A stretch of DNA of 64,000 nt from Clostridiaceae bacterium (GTDB lineage: Bacteria; Bacillota; Clostridia; Saccharofermentanales; DTU023), in NCBI GenBank assembly GCA_012841145.1, contig DUVH01000012.1:1-64000 (forward strand). Reading direction: 5' to 3'. Below are positions 9,491-18,810 of the stretch, piece after piece. Each line of letters begins with the position of its first letter. Positions within the stretch are counted from its first letter, which is position 1. Made by a program: the position numbers and the translations under genes. Below the pieces are notes generated by a model. That model was not told the origin of the DNA. It made no database searches and was given only the letters and a program-made list of their open reading frames with translations.

Positions 9491-9673
9491 AGATTCCTCC
9501 CTTTTCTGTATGGAAAAACAATGTAAAAAAGAGCTTGTTTTCGAGCTGTTTTATTGCTTATATTTTACCATATTTACCGTTGAAGAACCTCGAAAAAAGT
9601 ACACAAAACTGCTCAATTAAAGCGCTCCAAAGGCGCTGTCCGCCGTGCATCAGTACGTTTTTTGAAACACTGT
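9491..9673 (-). promoter_or_regulatory. gyrA upstream region
   Basis: 183-base gap between rsmG and gyrA. On the minus strand a TAAAAT-like -10 box in an AT-rich stretch lies about 75 bases before the gyrA ATG, with no clear -35. A weak stem (AGCGC...GCGCT) lies just after rsmG, without a good T run. gyrA probably has its own promoter here. Nothing else is seen. Confidence 0.35.
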
Positions 9674-10396
9674 CTAGAGGGGATTTTTCTTTATGGCTGC
9701 CATGCGCCGCGGATACCGAGAGGGAGTCGGGAGGAGCTTTCTGACGATAACGAACGAACGCGCATGATCGGTGTCCGGAAGTTCGTAGCTGACGACTTCC
9801 TCAAGCCTCCCTTTCAGCTGTTCGAGGGCGCGAACCGATTCTGGCGTTTCGTCGTCTCGCCCTTTCATCGCGATCAAAAGACCACCCGGTTTGACAAGCG
9901 GAAGTGCCAATTCAAGGAGCGTAGGCAACGCCGTTACGGCGCGCGCGACGGCGATATCGAAATGATCGCGGTATGAGTAATCCCTGCCAAGCTCTTCGGC
10001 GCGGCCGTGAATTGCGCGGGCGTGACGAAGATCGAGCAGCGCAATCGCGCTCTCCAAAAAATCAGTCTTCTTGCGGACGGAGTCGAGCAGCGTGACGTCG
10101 AGGTCGGGACGAATGATCTTGAGCGCGAGCCCGGGAAATCCCGCGCCGGATCCGACATCGATCATTGTCGAACGCTCAGGGATGTAGGGATGGAGCATCC
10201 AGCTGTCCTGGAGGTGACGCGTTCCGATTGTCTCATCATCCGTTATCGCCGTTAAATTGACTGTCTCATTGACTTTCTTTAGATAGTCGACGAAAAGAAT
10301 CGTCCGGCGAACGATCTCCGGAGAAACTTCGACACAGGCGCGCTCAAGCGCTTTGACGACCACCCGCCTCTCCACGAATCGCCCTAACCGTTCCAC
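9674..10396 (-). CDS. rsmG: 16S rRNA (guanine527-N7)-methyltransferase
   Basis: Adds the N7 methyl to G527 of 16S rRNA using S-adenosylmethionine. 240 residues, normal length. The SAM-binding motif DVGSGAGFPGLAL lies at about residues 77-89, preceded by the family-typical NLTAI and RHLQDSW. Its ATG lies inside the last codons of mnmG (13-base overlap), so the two are coupled; it is the last gene of the rpmH-to-rsmG cluster on this strand. The basic C-terminal tail after residue 220 is not conserved in the family. Confidence 0.95.
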   Translation of the reverse strand: MERLGRFVERRVVVKALERACVEVSPEIVRRTILFVDYLKKVNETVNLTAITDDETIGTRHLQDSWMLHPYIPERSTMIDVGSGAGFPGLALKIIRPDLDVTLLDSVRKKTDFLESAIALLDLRHARAIHGRAEELGRDYSYRDHFDIAVARAVTALPTLLELALPLVKPGGLLIAMKGRDDETPESVRALEQLKGRLEEVVSYELPDTDHARSFVIVRKLLPTPSRYPRRMAAIKKNPL

Positions 10397-12312
10397 TGCT
10401 CCATATAGACGAGCAAAACTTGAATATCTGCAGGCGAGACACCCGATATGCGGCTTGCCTGGCCGATTGATTGAGGTCGCCGCTCACTGAGTTTCTGTCG
10501 CGCTTCGAGACGAAGTCCCCGGATGCGTTCATAGTCGATCCCGCTCGGAAGACACTTGTGCTCCAGCTTCTTAAATCTTTCTACGCGGTCTCTCTCCATC
10601 CTGAGATAACCTTCATAGCGGATCTGTATCTCAACCGATTCTCGCACCGACGGCGGCAACTCTTGACGCTCGGGATCGAGCGGCGCCAGCATCTCGTAAT
10701 TGAGTTCCGGTCTCTTGAGAAGGTCATACATACGCGCCGTCGTCTTAAGCGGTGTGCTCCCGGCATCCTGCAGGATTCGATCAGACAGCTCGGACTTGCG
10801 GACGCGAACAGCGCTCAAGCGTTCTTTCTCGTGCTCGATCGCCCGCTGTTTTTTTAGAAAGCGTTGCCAGCGTTCTTCCGAGAGAAGGCCGATTTCGTAT
10901 CCGATCGGCGACAGCCTTGCGTCAGCGTTATCCTGACGGAGGAGCAAGCGATATTCGGCGCGCGATGTCATCAGACGATACGGCTCATTCGTGCCCTTCG
11001 TCACGAGATCATCGATCAGGACGCCGATATATCCTTCGGATCGGTCGATGATAAGCGGGTCCTTATCTTGCTGTCTGCGAACCGCGTTGATACCCGCTAT
11101 GAGTCCCTGAGCAGCCGCCTCCTCGTAACCTGAAGAACCGTTAATTTGACCGGCGAGAAAAAGCCCCTCAATGCCTTTCACCTCAAGGGACAATTCGAGG
11201 ACGGTCGGATCGACGCAGAGGTATTCAATGGCGTATGCAGGACGCATCATCTCAGCCTGTTCCATTCCCGGAACCGTCTTGAGCATGGCCCGCTGAATCT
11301 CTTCCGGCATCGATGTCGAGAGTCCCGAGGCATACATTTCGTGTGTGTCTAAACCTGTAGGCTCAAGAAAAACGTGATGGCGGGCATGGTTGGGGAACTT
11401 GACAATTTTGTCTTCAATCGACGGACAATAACGCGGGCCGATCCCTTCAATGACGCCGGAATAGAGCGGCGACCTGTCCATGTTGTCAGACAGGAGTTTT
11501 TTCGTCTCATCCGTCGTCCACGTGATGTAACAGGGAAGCTCCGCCGCGGGGCGCCATGACGGGTCATCTTCGTTTTCAAACGAAAAAGGCTTTGCTTCGC
11601 GATCGGCCGGTTGCAGTTCCATCTGCTCGAGATCGACACTGCGCCGATGAAATCTTCCGGGTGTCCCCGTCTTAAAGCGCCGCGTCGGCAGACCGAGCGC
11701 CGTCAACGCATCACCAAGACCGCATGCCGGTGCGAGCTGATCGGGCCCCGAGCTGCGCACTGAGTCGCCGATAATAACACGCGCATCGAGAAACGTTCCG
11801 GGACAGAGGATAACGTCACTTGCGATGTAAAGGGATCCCGTCGCCGCGATGACGCCCTCCACTTTTCTGTCACCTGTTTCGCCGGCAACAAGCAGTCCCG
11901 TAATCTCCTGCTGAATCAAGGTGAGAAGAGGCTCCGATTCGAGTACTTGTTTCATTCCGCGCTGGTAGCCGGTGCGATCCATCTGCGCACGCGGCGACAT
12001 GACGGCAGGCCCCTTCGTCGCGTTCAGCATACGGTACTGAATCATATGGAGATCGGCCAAGCGCCCCATCTCGCCGCCGAGCGCATCGATTTCCCTGACC
12101 ATCTGTCCCTTAGCCGTACCGCCGATATTCGGATTGCACGGCAAGTTGGCGAGACTGTCGAGTGTCATCGTAAACAGGATGACGCGTCGCCCGAGACGTG
12201 CCGCCGCGAGTGCCGCCTCGCATCCGGCATGACCGGCGCCGACGACAATGATGTCCGCCTCACCGGCGACAAAGGCGTTTTCTTTACTGCGTGCTTCAGC
12301 AAGTGACGGCAT
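10384..12312 (-). CDS. mnmG: tRNA uridine-34 5-carboxymethylaminomethyl modification enzyme MnmG (GidA)
   Basis: FAD-dependent partner of MnmE; together they install the carboxymethylaminomethyl group at U34 of certain tRNAs. 642 residues. The FAD motif GAGHAG is at residues 25-30, followed by the family motif CNPNIGGTAKGQ; the C-terminal helical MnmE-binding region is intact. The N-terminus is about 18 residues longer than usual before the Rossmann strand, so the start may be slightly upstream of the true one, but no better start is seen. Only two bases separate it from mnmE. Confidence 0.96.
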   Translation of the reverse strand: MPSLAEARSKENAFVAGEADIIVVGAGHAGCEAALAAARLGRRVILFTMTLDSLANLPCNPNIGGTAKGQMVREIDALGGEMGRLADLHMIQYRMLNATKGPAVMSPRAQMDRTGYQRGMKQVLESEPLLTLIQQEITGLLVAGETGDRKVEGVIAATGSLYIASDVILCPGTFLDARVIIGDSVRSSGPDQLAPACGLGDALTALGLPTRRFKTGTPGRFHRRSVDLEQMELQPADREAKPFSFENEDDPSWRPAAELPCYITWTTDETKKLLSDNMDRSPLYSGVIEGIGPRYCPSIEDKIVKFPNHARHHVFLEPTGLDTHEMYASGLSTSMPEEIQRAMLKTVPGMEQAEMMRPAYAIEYLCVDPTVLELSLEVKGIEGLFLAGQINGSSGYEEAAAQGLIAGINAVRRQQDKDPLIIDRSEGYIGVLIDDLVTKGTNEPYRLMTSRAEYRLLLRQDNADARLSPIGYEIGLLSEERWQRFLKKQRAIEHEKERLSAVRVRKSELSDRILQDAGSTPLKTTARMYDLLKRPELNYEMLAPLDPERQELPPSVRESVEIQIRYEGYLRMERDRVERFKKLEHKCLPSGIDYERIRGLRLEARQKLSERRPQSIGQASRISGVSPADIQVLLVYMEQWNG

Positions 12313-12314
12313 CG

Positions 12315-13796
12315 CTATTTACCGATACAGAAACGACTGAAAATCTTATCGATCAACGTTTCGGAGACATCTTCGCCCGTAATCGTCGAAAGCTCCGTCA
12401 ACGCTTCTTTCAAAGAGATCGCGACAAGATCGAATGAGAGACCTGCCTGAAGATCGGCCCTCGCCTTCTTAACAAGTTCAACGGCGCGGTCGACGGCGGT
12501 CTTATGGCGCGCGTGTGTCAAAAGGCCGTGGCTTTGTCCTTCGCCGTGCGATTTCACCTGATCATGCGCAGCGATTTCAGAACCTTCGACGGGTGACATG
12601 AGGGAGCCGCTTTCAATGAAACGTACAAGCGTCTCCTTCAAGCGTTGAAGATCGTCTTCAGAACGGTCAGACCACGTCATCGAAGGCAAATCGGGGTAGC
12701 GCTCGACTGCGTAATGCGCGGGATCTTTTTCCGCCGAAAGTGTAAGGCGCAGATCGTCCTTGCCCAATACGAACAGGATTTCTTTCCCCTCCGCGAGGCA
12801 TCGGTCAATCCTGACTTCCTCCTCACGGCGCTCATCCTCGGGAGGCAACGGCGGTGAAAGGACCCATAAAATGAGATCTGCCGTACGGAGCGCGTTTTCG
12901 GCACGCACGATTCCCTCGCGCTCAATGGGGTCGTCGCTGTCAATCGCAAGACCCGCCGTATCGGTTAGATGGACGAGATATCCATCAAGCGTCAGATCGA
13001 CCTCGACCGTATCGCGTGTCGTACCGGGGATATTGCTGACGATCGCACGGTCACGCCCAGAGAGGGCGTTGAGAAGCGTCGATTTGCCGACGTTGGGACT
13101 GCCTGCGATTACAACTGCGAGCCCCTCGCGAATGATACGCCCACCGGCAAAACTGTCGGCCAAGAGCCGTAACTCTCTCTCCGCATACTCCAGCTCACAT
13201 ACGAGCAACTCGCGATCCTCAGGGCGCTCTTCCTCTTCGTCCCAGTCCAACAGCATTTCCAGCCGGGCGAGCGCACCGTAGAGATGATCGGTTCTCTCAT
13301 GTATGACGCGCGACACGCCGCCTGTCAACTGCCGGTAGGCCGCTTGCGCCTGCTTTTCAGCTTGCGCCCCGATCATATCCATCACGGCTTCCGCTGCCGT
13401 GAGATCCATTTTGCCGTTAAAAAACGCGCGCCTGCTAAATTCCCCCGGGCCGGCGGGACGTGCGCCAGCGGCGAGCACGCTGTCGAGAACGGCCTGGCGA
13501 ATAGCCTGTCCGCCATGGCAGGAAATCTCGTAGACATCTTCACCCGTATACGAATGAGGAGCTCGAAAACAGGCGAGCACCACCTCATCTATTTTGCCCC
13601 AATACCCATGGGCAAGCGTATAGCCCACCATTGCGGACGGCTTTGCAAATCGCGAGGACGAGGGAACGAACAGGCGGTCGCAAATCGACGCCGCATGAGA
13701 TCCGGAAATGCGAAGCACCGCCAGGCCGCTTTCGCCCGGCGGTGTTGAGAAGGCCGCAATCGTGTCCATGTCCATGTTTATCATGATCTCAGTCAA
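12315..13796 (-). CDS. mnmE: tRNA modification GTPase MnmE (TrmE)
   Basis: Folate-binding, potassium-dependent GTPase that acts with MnmG on U34 of tRNA. 493 residues: an N-terminal tetrahydrofolate-binding domain, a helical domain, an inserted G domain, and the C-terminal CIGK carrying the conserved cysteine. G1 is GSPNVGKST at 232-240, G2 region IPGTTRDTVEV, G3 DTAG at 279-282. Odd: G4, normally NKxD, reads GKDD at 345-348, losing the asparagine that contacts guanine. The start overlaps the end of jag by 8 bases; ATG codons at residues 5, 8 and 10 are alternatives. Confidence 0.95.
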   Translation of the reverse strand: MTEIMINMDMDTIAAFSTPPGESGLAVLRISGSHAASICDRLFVPSSSRFAKPSAMVGYTLAHGYWGKIDEVVLACFRAPHSYTGEDVYEISCHGGQAIRQAVLDSVLAAGARPAGPGEFSRRAFFNGKMDLTAAEAVMDMIGAQAEKQAQAAYRQLTGGVSRVIHERTDHLYGALARLEMLLDWDEEEERPEDRELLVCELEYAERELRLLADSFAGGRIIREGLAVVIAGSPNVGKSTLLNALSGRDRAIVSNIPGTTRDTVEVDLTLDGYLVHLTDTAGLAIDSDDPIEREGIVRAENALRTADLILWVLSPPLPPEDERREEEVRIDRCLAEGKEILFVLGKDDLRLTLSAEKDPAHYAVERYPDLPSMTWSDRSEDDLQRLKETLVRFIESGSLMSPVEGSEIAAHDQVKSHGEGQSHGLLTHARHKTAVDRAVELVKKARADLQAGLSFDLVAISLKEALTELSTITGEDVSETLIDKIFSRFCIGK

Positions 13797-14574
13797 TAAT
13801 CTCCAAACCCGCAGTCGGAGCGATCACGACGTAACGGCGCGGTTCTGACCCCTCACTGTATGTCGTAATACCCTCAGTCTCACGCAGCGTGATATGAACA
13901 ATACGCCTCTCGGCGGGTGACATAGGCTTCATCTTCGATGCACGCCCTCTGTCGAGAACGCGCGAGGCTATTTTTCTGGCAGTCTGCTGAATGCGCTGTT
14001 CACGGCGGCGACGATAATCGCCGACATCGATAACGACTCTCAGATACTCGTCGATCCAGCGATTCGTCACAATGTTTGTCAGATATTGAATCGCGTCGAG
14101 CGTCTCTCCGTGACGACCGATCGCAACGCCGCCGTCGCTGCTGATGATGTCGATGTGGAGCGTATTGTCTCCCTCAAGGTACGACTCTATACGGCCGTGA
14201 ATACCGATTCCGGACAGGACATCTTGGACATAGTCGAGCGCGGCGTTTTCAGCGGCGAGAAGGCCGCGCTGATCCGCAGGCACACGCCATCCGTCCTCAT
14301 CGGACGGCTCCAAATCCAGATCCTCGTCGTCAAGATCGACGCGCTCATAATCGCCATCTTCTTCGTCGTCATCCTCGAGATCAAGTTCATCTTCATCGTC
14401 GAGAATTGTCACACGCACACGAGCCGGACGACGCCCGAAACCGAGCAGTCCGCCCGTCTCTCCTTCATCCAGCACATCAATCAGTACCATGTCTTCGCTG
14501 ACGGCCAATTCTCTTAATGCTTGCCTGACAGCCTGATCGACTGTCTTGCCTGTAAATTCAATGGTGCGTTCCAT
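13789..14574 (-). CDS. jag: RNA-binding protein Jag/KhpB (Jag_N, KH, R3H domains)
   Basis: Single-strand RNA-binding protein linked to cell-envelope growth in Gram-positives, normally encoded beside yidC. 261 residues: an N-terminal Jag domain (MERTIEFTGKTVDQAV), a highly acidic linker around residues 70-110, a KH domain (IGRHGETLDAIQYL) and an R3H domain (RVVIDVGDYRRRREQ). Start: an ATG 36 bases further out exists, but GAGGAGG sits 8 bases before the ATG at 14574, which also begins the conserved domain. It overlaps mnmE and follows yidC after a 140-base gap. Confidence 0.93.
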   Translation of the reverse strand: MERTIEFTGKTVDQAVRQALRELAVSEDMVLIDVLDEGETGGLLGFGRRPARVRVTILDDEDELDLEDDDEEDGDYERVDLDDEDLDLEPSDEDGWRVPADQRGLLAAENAALDYVQDVLSGIGIHGRIESYLEGDNTLHIDIISSDGGVAIGRHGETLDAIQYLTNIVTNRWIDEYLRVVIDVGDYRRRREQRIQQTARKIASRVLDRGRASKMKPMSPAERRIVHITLRETEGITTYSEGSEPRRYVVIAPTAGLEIID

Positions 14575-14714
14575 CCGGGTATCCTCCTCACGCACATCAC
14601 AAAGCTTCATAAAGCGGCGGCACGTATCGCCTTCATCATGTCATGCGGTGCGCCGTTGCTTTGTATCGCTTTCGTCTATTCTATGCGCGTCTCTGACGCG
14701 CGATATTTCAATGA

Positions 14715-15815
14715 TCATTCCGGCTTGTTTCGATTTTTCAGCTTTGATACAAAATTCTTAAAAAAGCCTTCTTTTTCTTCTTCTCCGGAAGACGAAACCG
14801 TCCCTCTCCTCCGCGAGCGCTCAAACGACGCCTGCTCTTCCGCATGGGCAAGACGCAGCGGCTGAACGTAAAACTTGTATCCGAGCGCTGATTGAATCAA
14901 GTACATAACGTTCTGGAAAAGCCAGTATAAGCACATCGCCGAAGGCATGCTGAACATCGTAAACAGCATGAGGATCGGCATGAACAGATTCATCGTCTTC
15001 ATCATGCCTGCCGTCTGATCGGGGTTCTGGCCGCGCTTCGCGGGATTCGCTTTTTCGCGCGCCTTTTCTTCTTTCGTCTTCTCTGGACGCGCCGTGCTCA
15101 TCCGCATGATACGCATTTGCATCCAGTACGTGAACATGGTGATCAGGATCAGGAGCACGAGCGGCAACTGCACTCGCCAATCCGCGCCGAACCATTCCCA
15201 CGGCTTGAAAGAAGGCGTCATTCCGAGATCGATGCCGAGAAAATTCGTATTGATCAGCTGCGGCAGACGAATCCACCCCTCCTGAACAGATTGCTGAAGA
15301 GCGGAGCCTGAATCGCGCAACCCGTTCAGAATCGGAATATCCATGATGGCGATATTCTTTACCTGAGCCTCCGTCATCAAACCCTGTCCCTGCAACACTT
15401 CTCCGATCTTCGTCAAGTTATGAACAGGAACTGCCGTAATGAACCGGAGAGGCGCACGGAAAATGTAAATAATCGGCCAGATAACCGCCAGCTGCAAGAT
15501 AGAGGGCAGGCATCCCGATGTCATCGAAATACCGTTCTCCTTATAAAGTTGCTGTGTGAGCGTTTGAACTTTCTGCGCATCGTTAGGGTAACGGCGCTTG
15601 ATCTCATTAACCTCGGATTGCAGCATCTGTTGACGCAATGAGCTTCGCTGGCTTCTAAGACCGAGCGGCAACAGCAACGCGCGAATAATCACGGTAAAAA
15701 GGATGATAACGAGACCGTAATTATTTAACCACGAGTAAAGTCCGCCAAGAACCCACCCGAACAACGAGTATAACGGGTCCAACAAGCCGAGCTGGACCGT
15801 AACAAATGATGTCAT
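14715..15815 (-). CDS. yidC: Membrane protein insertase YidC/OxaA (Gram-positive type)
   Basis: Inserts and folds inner-membrane proteins, alone or with SecYEG. 366 residues with five predicted spans and no large extracytoplasmic P1 domain, as in Gram-positives. Conserved features: the first span [18 protein letters not shown] with the hydrophilic-groove arginine, the cytoplasmic hairpin with TQQLYKENG, and the final span region [10 protein letters not shown]. There is no lipobox cysteine near the start, unlike Bacillus SpoIIIJ. The C-terminal tail is basic. The start overlaps the yidD stop by 4 bases (ATGA). Confidence 0.95.
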   Translation of the reverse strand: MTSFVTVQLGLLDPLYSLFGWVLGGLYSWLNNYGLVIILFTVIIRALLLPLGLRSQRSSLRQQMLQSEVNEIKRRYPNDAQKVQTLTQQLYKENGISMTSGCLPSILQLAVIWPIIYIFRAPLRFITAVPVHNLTKIGEVLQGQGLMTEAQVKNIAIMDIPILNGLRDSGSALQQSVQEGWIRLPQLINTNFLGIDLGMTPSFKPWEWFGADWRVQLPLVLLILITMFTYWMQMRIMRMSTARPEKTKEEKAREKANPAKRGQNPDQTAGMMKTMNLFMPILMLFTMFSMPSAMCLYWLFQNVMYLIQSALGYKFYVQPLRLAHAEEQASFERSRRRGTVSSSGEEEKEGFFKNFVSKLKNRNKPE

Positions 15816-16195
15816 GTCGCCTCTTTTCTCACCTTCCGCCCGGCATCGTCGTGAACGTTTGAAAAGCCGTAAACGGATTGGTCTTTTGTTTTTTTGTCCG
15901 GAACAGGGTCGTACCCGCCCTTACAAAACGGATTGCATCGCAAAATTCGCCATAGAGCAAGTCCCCCGCCTTTCAGCGCTCCGTGTCGACGAACGGCTTC
16001 GGCGGCATAGGCTGAGCAGGTGGGGTCAAATCGACATCTTCCGGGAAATCCTGCAGATATATAACGTTGATAAAATCTGATCAGGTACAACATGCAGGAA
16101 GCCGCGACGGAAGGTCTTCGCATTTTTTCACACGCCGCAACCGGCGCGCCCGCGCCGCGATCATGTATCTTACGATTGTTCACGCTATTCTGCAT
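15812..16195 (-). CDS. yidD: Membrane protein insertion efficiency factor YidD
   Basis: Small membrane-associated helper encoded between rnpA and yidC. The haemolytic/YidD domain is clear: [24 protein letters not shown], and [17 protein letters not shown]. The first listed ATG gives 127 residues, but the conserved part starts near residue 35; methionine 25 (MRRPSVAAS) or 35 may be the real start, and none has a strong ribosome site. The tail after the PVP motif is longer than usual. It overlaps yidC by 4 bases. Confidence 0.9.
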   Translation of the reverse strand: MQNSVNNRKIHDRGAGAPVAACEKMRRPSVAASCMLYLIRFYQRYISAGFPGRCRFDPTCSAYAAEAVRRHGALKGGGLALWRILRCNPFCKGGYDPVPDKKTKDQSVYGFSNVHDDAGRKVRKEAT

Positions 16196-16227
16196 GGATC
16201 AGATATTTCTACACTCGACTCGGCGTT

Positions 16228-16602
16228 TCACGCCGGCGGCCGGCCGACACCTGACTCAATCAGGAGTCGATCCATTTCTTCGATCAAAGCGCTCAATGAC
16301 GGCTCGTCCGCGCTTTGCCAACGATTCGTCACGACAAGATCATAACCGGGCAGCAAATCGACATGTCTCAGACGAAAAGATTCGCGCAGCAATCGCTTCA
16401 CTCTGTTCCGTTGAACGGCTCCGCGAACGGAGCGACTCACCGCAAATCCGACACGCGATCCTACTGTCGACCTGACTCTCCGTCTCCTGTTGACGTGAAG
16501 ACTGACCAAGCGACCTCGGCAGCATTTTCCATGTCGATAGACACGAGAAAAGTCACGGTTGTGCTTTAATCGATCAACGCTCGCCGACATCGATCGAATC
16601 AA
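16228..16602 (-). CDS. rnpA: Ribonuclease P protein component
   Basis: Protein subunit of RNase P, which trims tRNA 5' leaders together with the catalytic RNA (not in the window). About 120 residues; signatures LKHNRDFSRVYRHGK near the start and RNRVKRLLRESFR in the middle. The reading frame opens with TTG immediately after the rpmH stop; an in-frame ATG four codons later (16590) is an equally plausible start. Directly follows rpmH, the near-universal bacterial arrangement. Confidence 0.95.
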   Translation of the reverse strand: MIRSMSASVDRLKHNRDFSRVYRHGKCCRGRLVSLHVNRRRRVRSTVGSRVGFAVSRSVRGAVQRNRVKRLLRESFRLRHVDLLPGYDLVVTNRWQSADEPSLSALIEEMDRLLIESGVGRPPA

Positions 16603-16737
16603 TTACAGCGAGATCTTTTTGCGACCTTTGAGCCTGCGTCTCTTCAAAATGTTGCGCCCGGCTCTCGTTCGCATTCTTTTTCTAAAACCGTGCTCGCGCG
16701 AGCGTTGCTTGCGCTTCGGTTGATAGGTGCGTTTCAT
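16603..16737 (-). CDS. rpmH: 50S ribosomal protein L34
   Basis: 44-residue basic ribosomal protein: [18 protein letters not shown]..., ending [11 protein letters not shown], which matches the family over its full length. Strong ribosome site AGGGGGAA 5 bases before the ATG. It is the first gene of the rnpA-yidD-yidC-jag-mnmE-mnmG-rsmG transcription direction, with a consensus promoter at 16827-16856. In most bacteria dnaA lies divergently just upstream; here the upstream neighbour is the 3' end of folD. Confidence 0.97.
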   Translation of the reverse strand: MKRTYQPKRKQRSREHGFRKRMRTRAGRNILKRRRLKGRKKISL

Positions 16738-16784
16738 ATATTCCCCCTATTTAAGGATAATCTATTCATTTACATACAGCTGCG

Positions 16785-16800
16785 ACGGACAGATGTCCGT
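16785..16800 (-). promoter_or_regulatory. Palindrome in the rpmH leader
   Basis: Perfect inverted repeat with seven-base arms ACGGACA/TGTCCGT separated by two bases, about 25 bases into the predicted rpmH transcript and about 50 before the ATG. It could be a small RNA hairpin or an operator half-turn; no function is known to me. Confidence 0.35.
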
Positions 16801-16826
16801 TTGCATGATGTGGGCATAACGTTGAG

Positions 16827-16856
16827 ATTATACTGAATTTTCGCCCTTTGCGTCAA
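16827..16856 (-). promoter_or_regulatory. Promoter of the rpmH operon
   Basis: Minus-strand TTGACG, 18-base spacer, perfect TATAAT. It starts the ribosomal L34/RNase P/YidC cluster with a leader of about 85 bases. Strongest sigma-70-type match in the window. Confidence 0.75.
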
Positions 16857-16870
16857 TATAAGCCCGCTGA

Positions 16871-17725
16871 CTATACCGATAAAGCCCTTTCAGCGGCCTC
16901 AACGACGTGCTGCATCAGGATCGTCGTCGTCACCGACCCGACGCCGCGCGGCACGGGAGTGATATTGGCTACGACAGGTTCGACCTCATCAAACGCGACA
17001 TCGCCGACAAGACGCCCGTCCTCAGTGAAATTGATGCCGACGTCAATAATGGTCTGGCCGGGTTTCACAAAATCGGCTTTCACCATCTCAGCGGCGCCCG
17101 CACACGCGATGATGATATCACCTTCGCGAGCTACTCCCGGCAAGTCAACCGTACGCGTATGACAAATGGTCACCGTCGCATTCTCTTTGAGGAGCATCAT
17201 GGCAACAGGCTTCCCGATCACGAGACTGCGTCCGATCACGATGGCTCGCGCCCCTTTAATCGGAATATCATTATGTTTCAACATCGCCATCGCCGCTTCC
17301 GCCGTGCAGGGCGCAAATCCGGTGTCGACGCCCATAAAAATGCCTGCCATTGAAGCCGATGTGATACCGTCGACGTCTTTCTCCGGACGCAGCGTATCGC
17401 AGACCTTCTTTTCATTGAGATGCTTCGGAAGAGGACGGAAAAGAAGACACCCGTGAATCGACGTGTCGTGATTGATCATCTCGAGTTCTTTCTCGATGGC
17501 CGCTTGAGAAATATCGATCGGAAGAGCGCGGACGTCAACCTTGACTCCCACTCTCTCCGCACGTTTTAAGGCGCCGCGTTCGTATGAAAGGTCATCCTCA
17601 CTCGCCCCGACGCGGACGATCGCCAATGTCGGTTCAATACCCTTCTCTTTCAACTGTGCCACACGCTCAATCAACAACTCGGTCGCTTTATCCGCAACTG
17701 TTTTACCTAGCAATACATTCGCCAT
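16871..17725 (-). CDS. folD: Bifunctional methylenetetrahydrofolate dehydrogenase/cyclohydrolase
   Basis: Interconverts 5,10-methylene-, methenyl- and 10-formyl-tetrahydrofolate with NADP(H). 284 residues, standard length. Visible motifs: the substrate lysine region near SYERGALKRAERVG, the motif GCLLFRPLPKHL, the NADP-binding GRSLVIGKP with VTICHTRT, and the C-terminal TPVPRGVGSVTT. In many homologues the cyclohydrolase stretch reads VQLPLP; here it is FRPLP. Start ATG preceded by AAGGAG. It stands alone between the rpmH promoter and the kinase-like gene. Confidence 0.95.
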   Translation of the reverse strand: MANVLLGKTVADKATELLIERVAQLKEKGIEPTLAIVRVGASEDDLSYERGALKRAERVGVKVDVRALPIDISQAAIEKELEMINHDTSIHGCLLFRPLPKHLNEKKVCDTLRPEKDVDGITSASMAGIFMGVDTGFAPCTAEAAMAMLKHNDIPIKGARAIVIGRSLVIGKPVAMMLLKENATVTICHTRTVDLPGVAREGDIIIACAGAAEMVKADFVKPGQTIIDVGINFTEDGRLVGDVAFDEVEPVVANITPVPRGVGSVTTTILMQHVVEAAERALSV

Positions 17726-17801
17726 GTCTTTCTCCTTGTTATGAAATCAAATTCCGGTGGTGACCTTATCTTAGCATGAATCAAGAACAACTGACGACCG
17801 G

Positions 17802-18761
17802 TTACTCGGTACTGCAAAGGATATAAGCGACTTCGAGAAACGGACACGTGCTGAACGAATAGGGACAGGGATCATCCTCATCGCTCGACTGTTGACGATT
17901 CTCATGACACACGTGAGAGGGTCGATCTTTTTCTGAGATCGGCCTCAGTGAAGAAGGGCGCAGTGCGTTGCGCCTGACAATCGGATCTTCCGACAAACAA
18001 CATCGCAAACGATCGGCAAATGACGGAGTCAGTTTCTTCAACACTCCCTTAAAGGAGGCGCGATCCAGAGTCGTTGCCGGTTCATCGCACAACACGGAGA
18101 AAATAGACATCGCCAATGCATACAAGTCGCTTTCCGGCAAAAGATCTCCCACGAAAATTTCCGGTGCAGCGTAACCTTCTTTGAAAATGCGCGAAGTTCC
18201 GGGTGTTTGGGCATTTCCGTCAAGTATGCGCGCGCCGGCAAAATCGATCAGCAAGGCATCTCCCGAATCTGTGATGATGATGTTATCGGGGGAAATATCG
18301 AGATGAGCGACAGGCTCGCCGGCGCATTGGCTGAACCATGACAAACCGTCGAGAATATCATCGAACCATCGTTCGAGTAGAGATGATGACAGCTCTTTTC
18401 CGCCGATCTCGCGCATCGGTCTCCCGTTCACCCATTCAAAAATGAATGAAGGCGTTTCAGGAATGGGATGACACTCGATAAAGGGCAGATGCTTGCTCTC
18501 TTCATAGTGGCGGGAGTCAAAGTTTTTGTGCTCGACAACCACCGACGTTCGCTCATCCGTTCGGTCGCCGCTATCTCCTGTGTAAAAGTGCGATCGTCCG
18601 AGACATCTTGTCAAATACGGCGATCGAATGTCATGGAGCAACAGAGCCGTGCGCAGATCTGTCCAGCCATCGATGGGCTTTATGGCGACGCGTCGCCCGT
18701 CATGCGTCACTACCGCATGCTTATCTTTTTTCCCGGTCTCATCCGCCATGCTCGTCATCAC
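17802..18761 (-). CDS. Small eukaryotic-like protein kinase with reduced N-lobe
   Basis: Protein-kinase fold, about 319 residues. Seen: VAIK with Lys28 as the candidate ATP lysine, HLDISPDN at 153-160 with catalytic Asp155 and Asn160, LIDFAGA at 172-178 in place of DFG, and GYAAPEIF as the APE motif. The glycine-rich loop that normally opens the N-lobe is absent, since only about 24 residues precede Lys28. The C-terminal tail holds several cysteines (CHEN, CPYS, STCPF). There is no transmembrane segment or sensor domain, unlike PrkC. The frame opens with GTG; ATG codons follow at 18758 and 18749. It lies after the clpX terminator. Substrate and activity unknown; a pseudokinase is possible. 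Confidence 0.7.
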   Translation of the reverse strand: MMTSMADETGKKDKHAVVTHDGRRVAIKPIDGWTDLRTALLLHDIRSPYLTRCLGRSHFYTGDSGDRTDERTSVVVEHKNFDSRHYEESKHLPFIECHPIPETPSFIFEWVNGRPMREIGGKELSSSLLERWFDDILDGLSWFSQCAGEPVAHLDISPDNIIITDSGDALLIDFAGARILDGNAQTPGTSRIFKEGYAAPEIFVGDLLPESDLYALAMSIFSVLCDEPATTLDRASFKGVLKKLTPSFADRLRCCLSEDPIVRRNALRPSSLRPISEKDRPSHVCHENRQQSSDEDDPCPYSFSTCPFLEVAYILCSTE

Positions 18762-18810
18762 TTTCTACAGGAGATTGCATACGGCGACATGGTACGGCTC
18801 GTCTCAAAGG

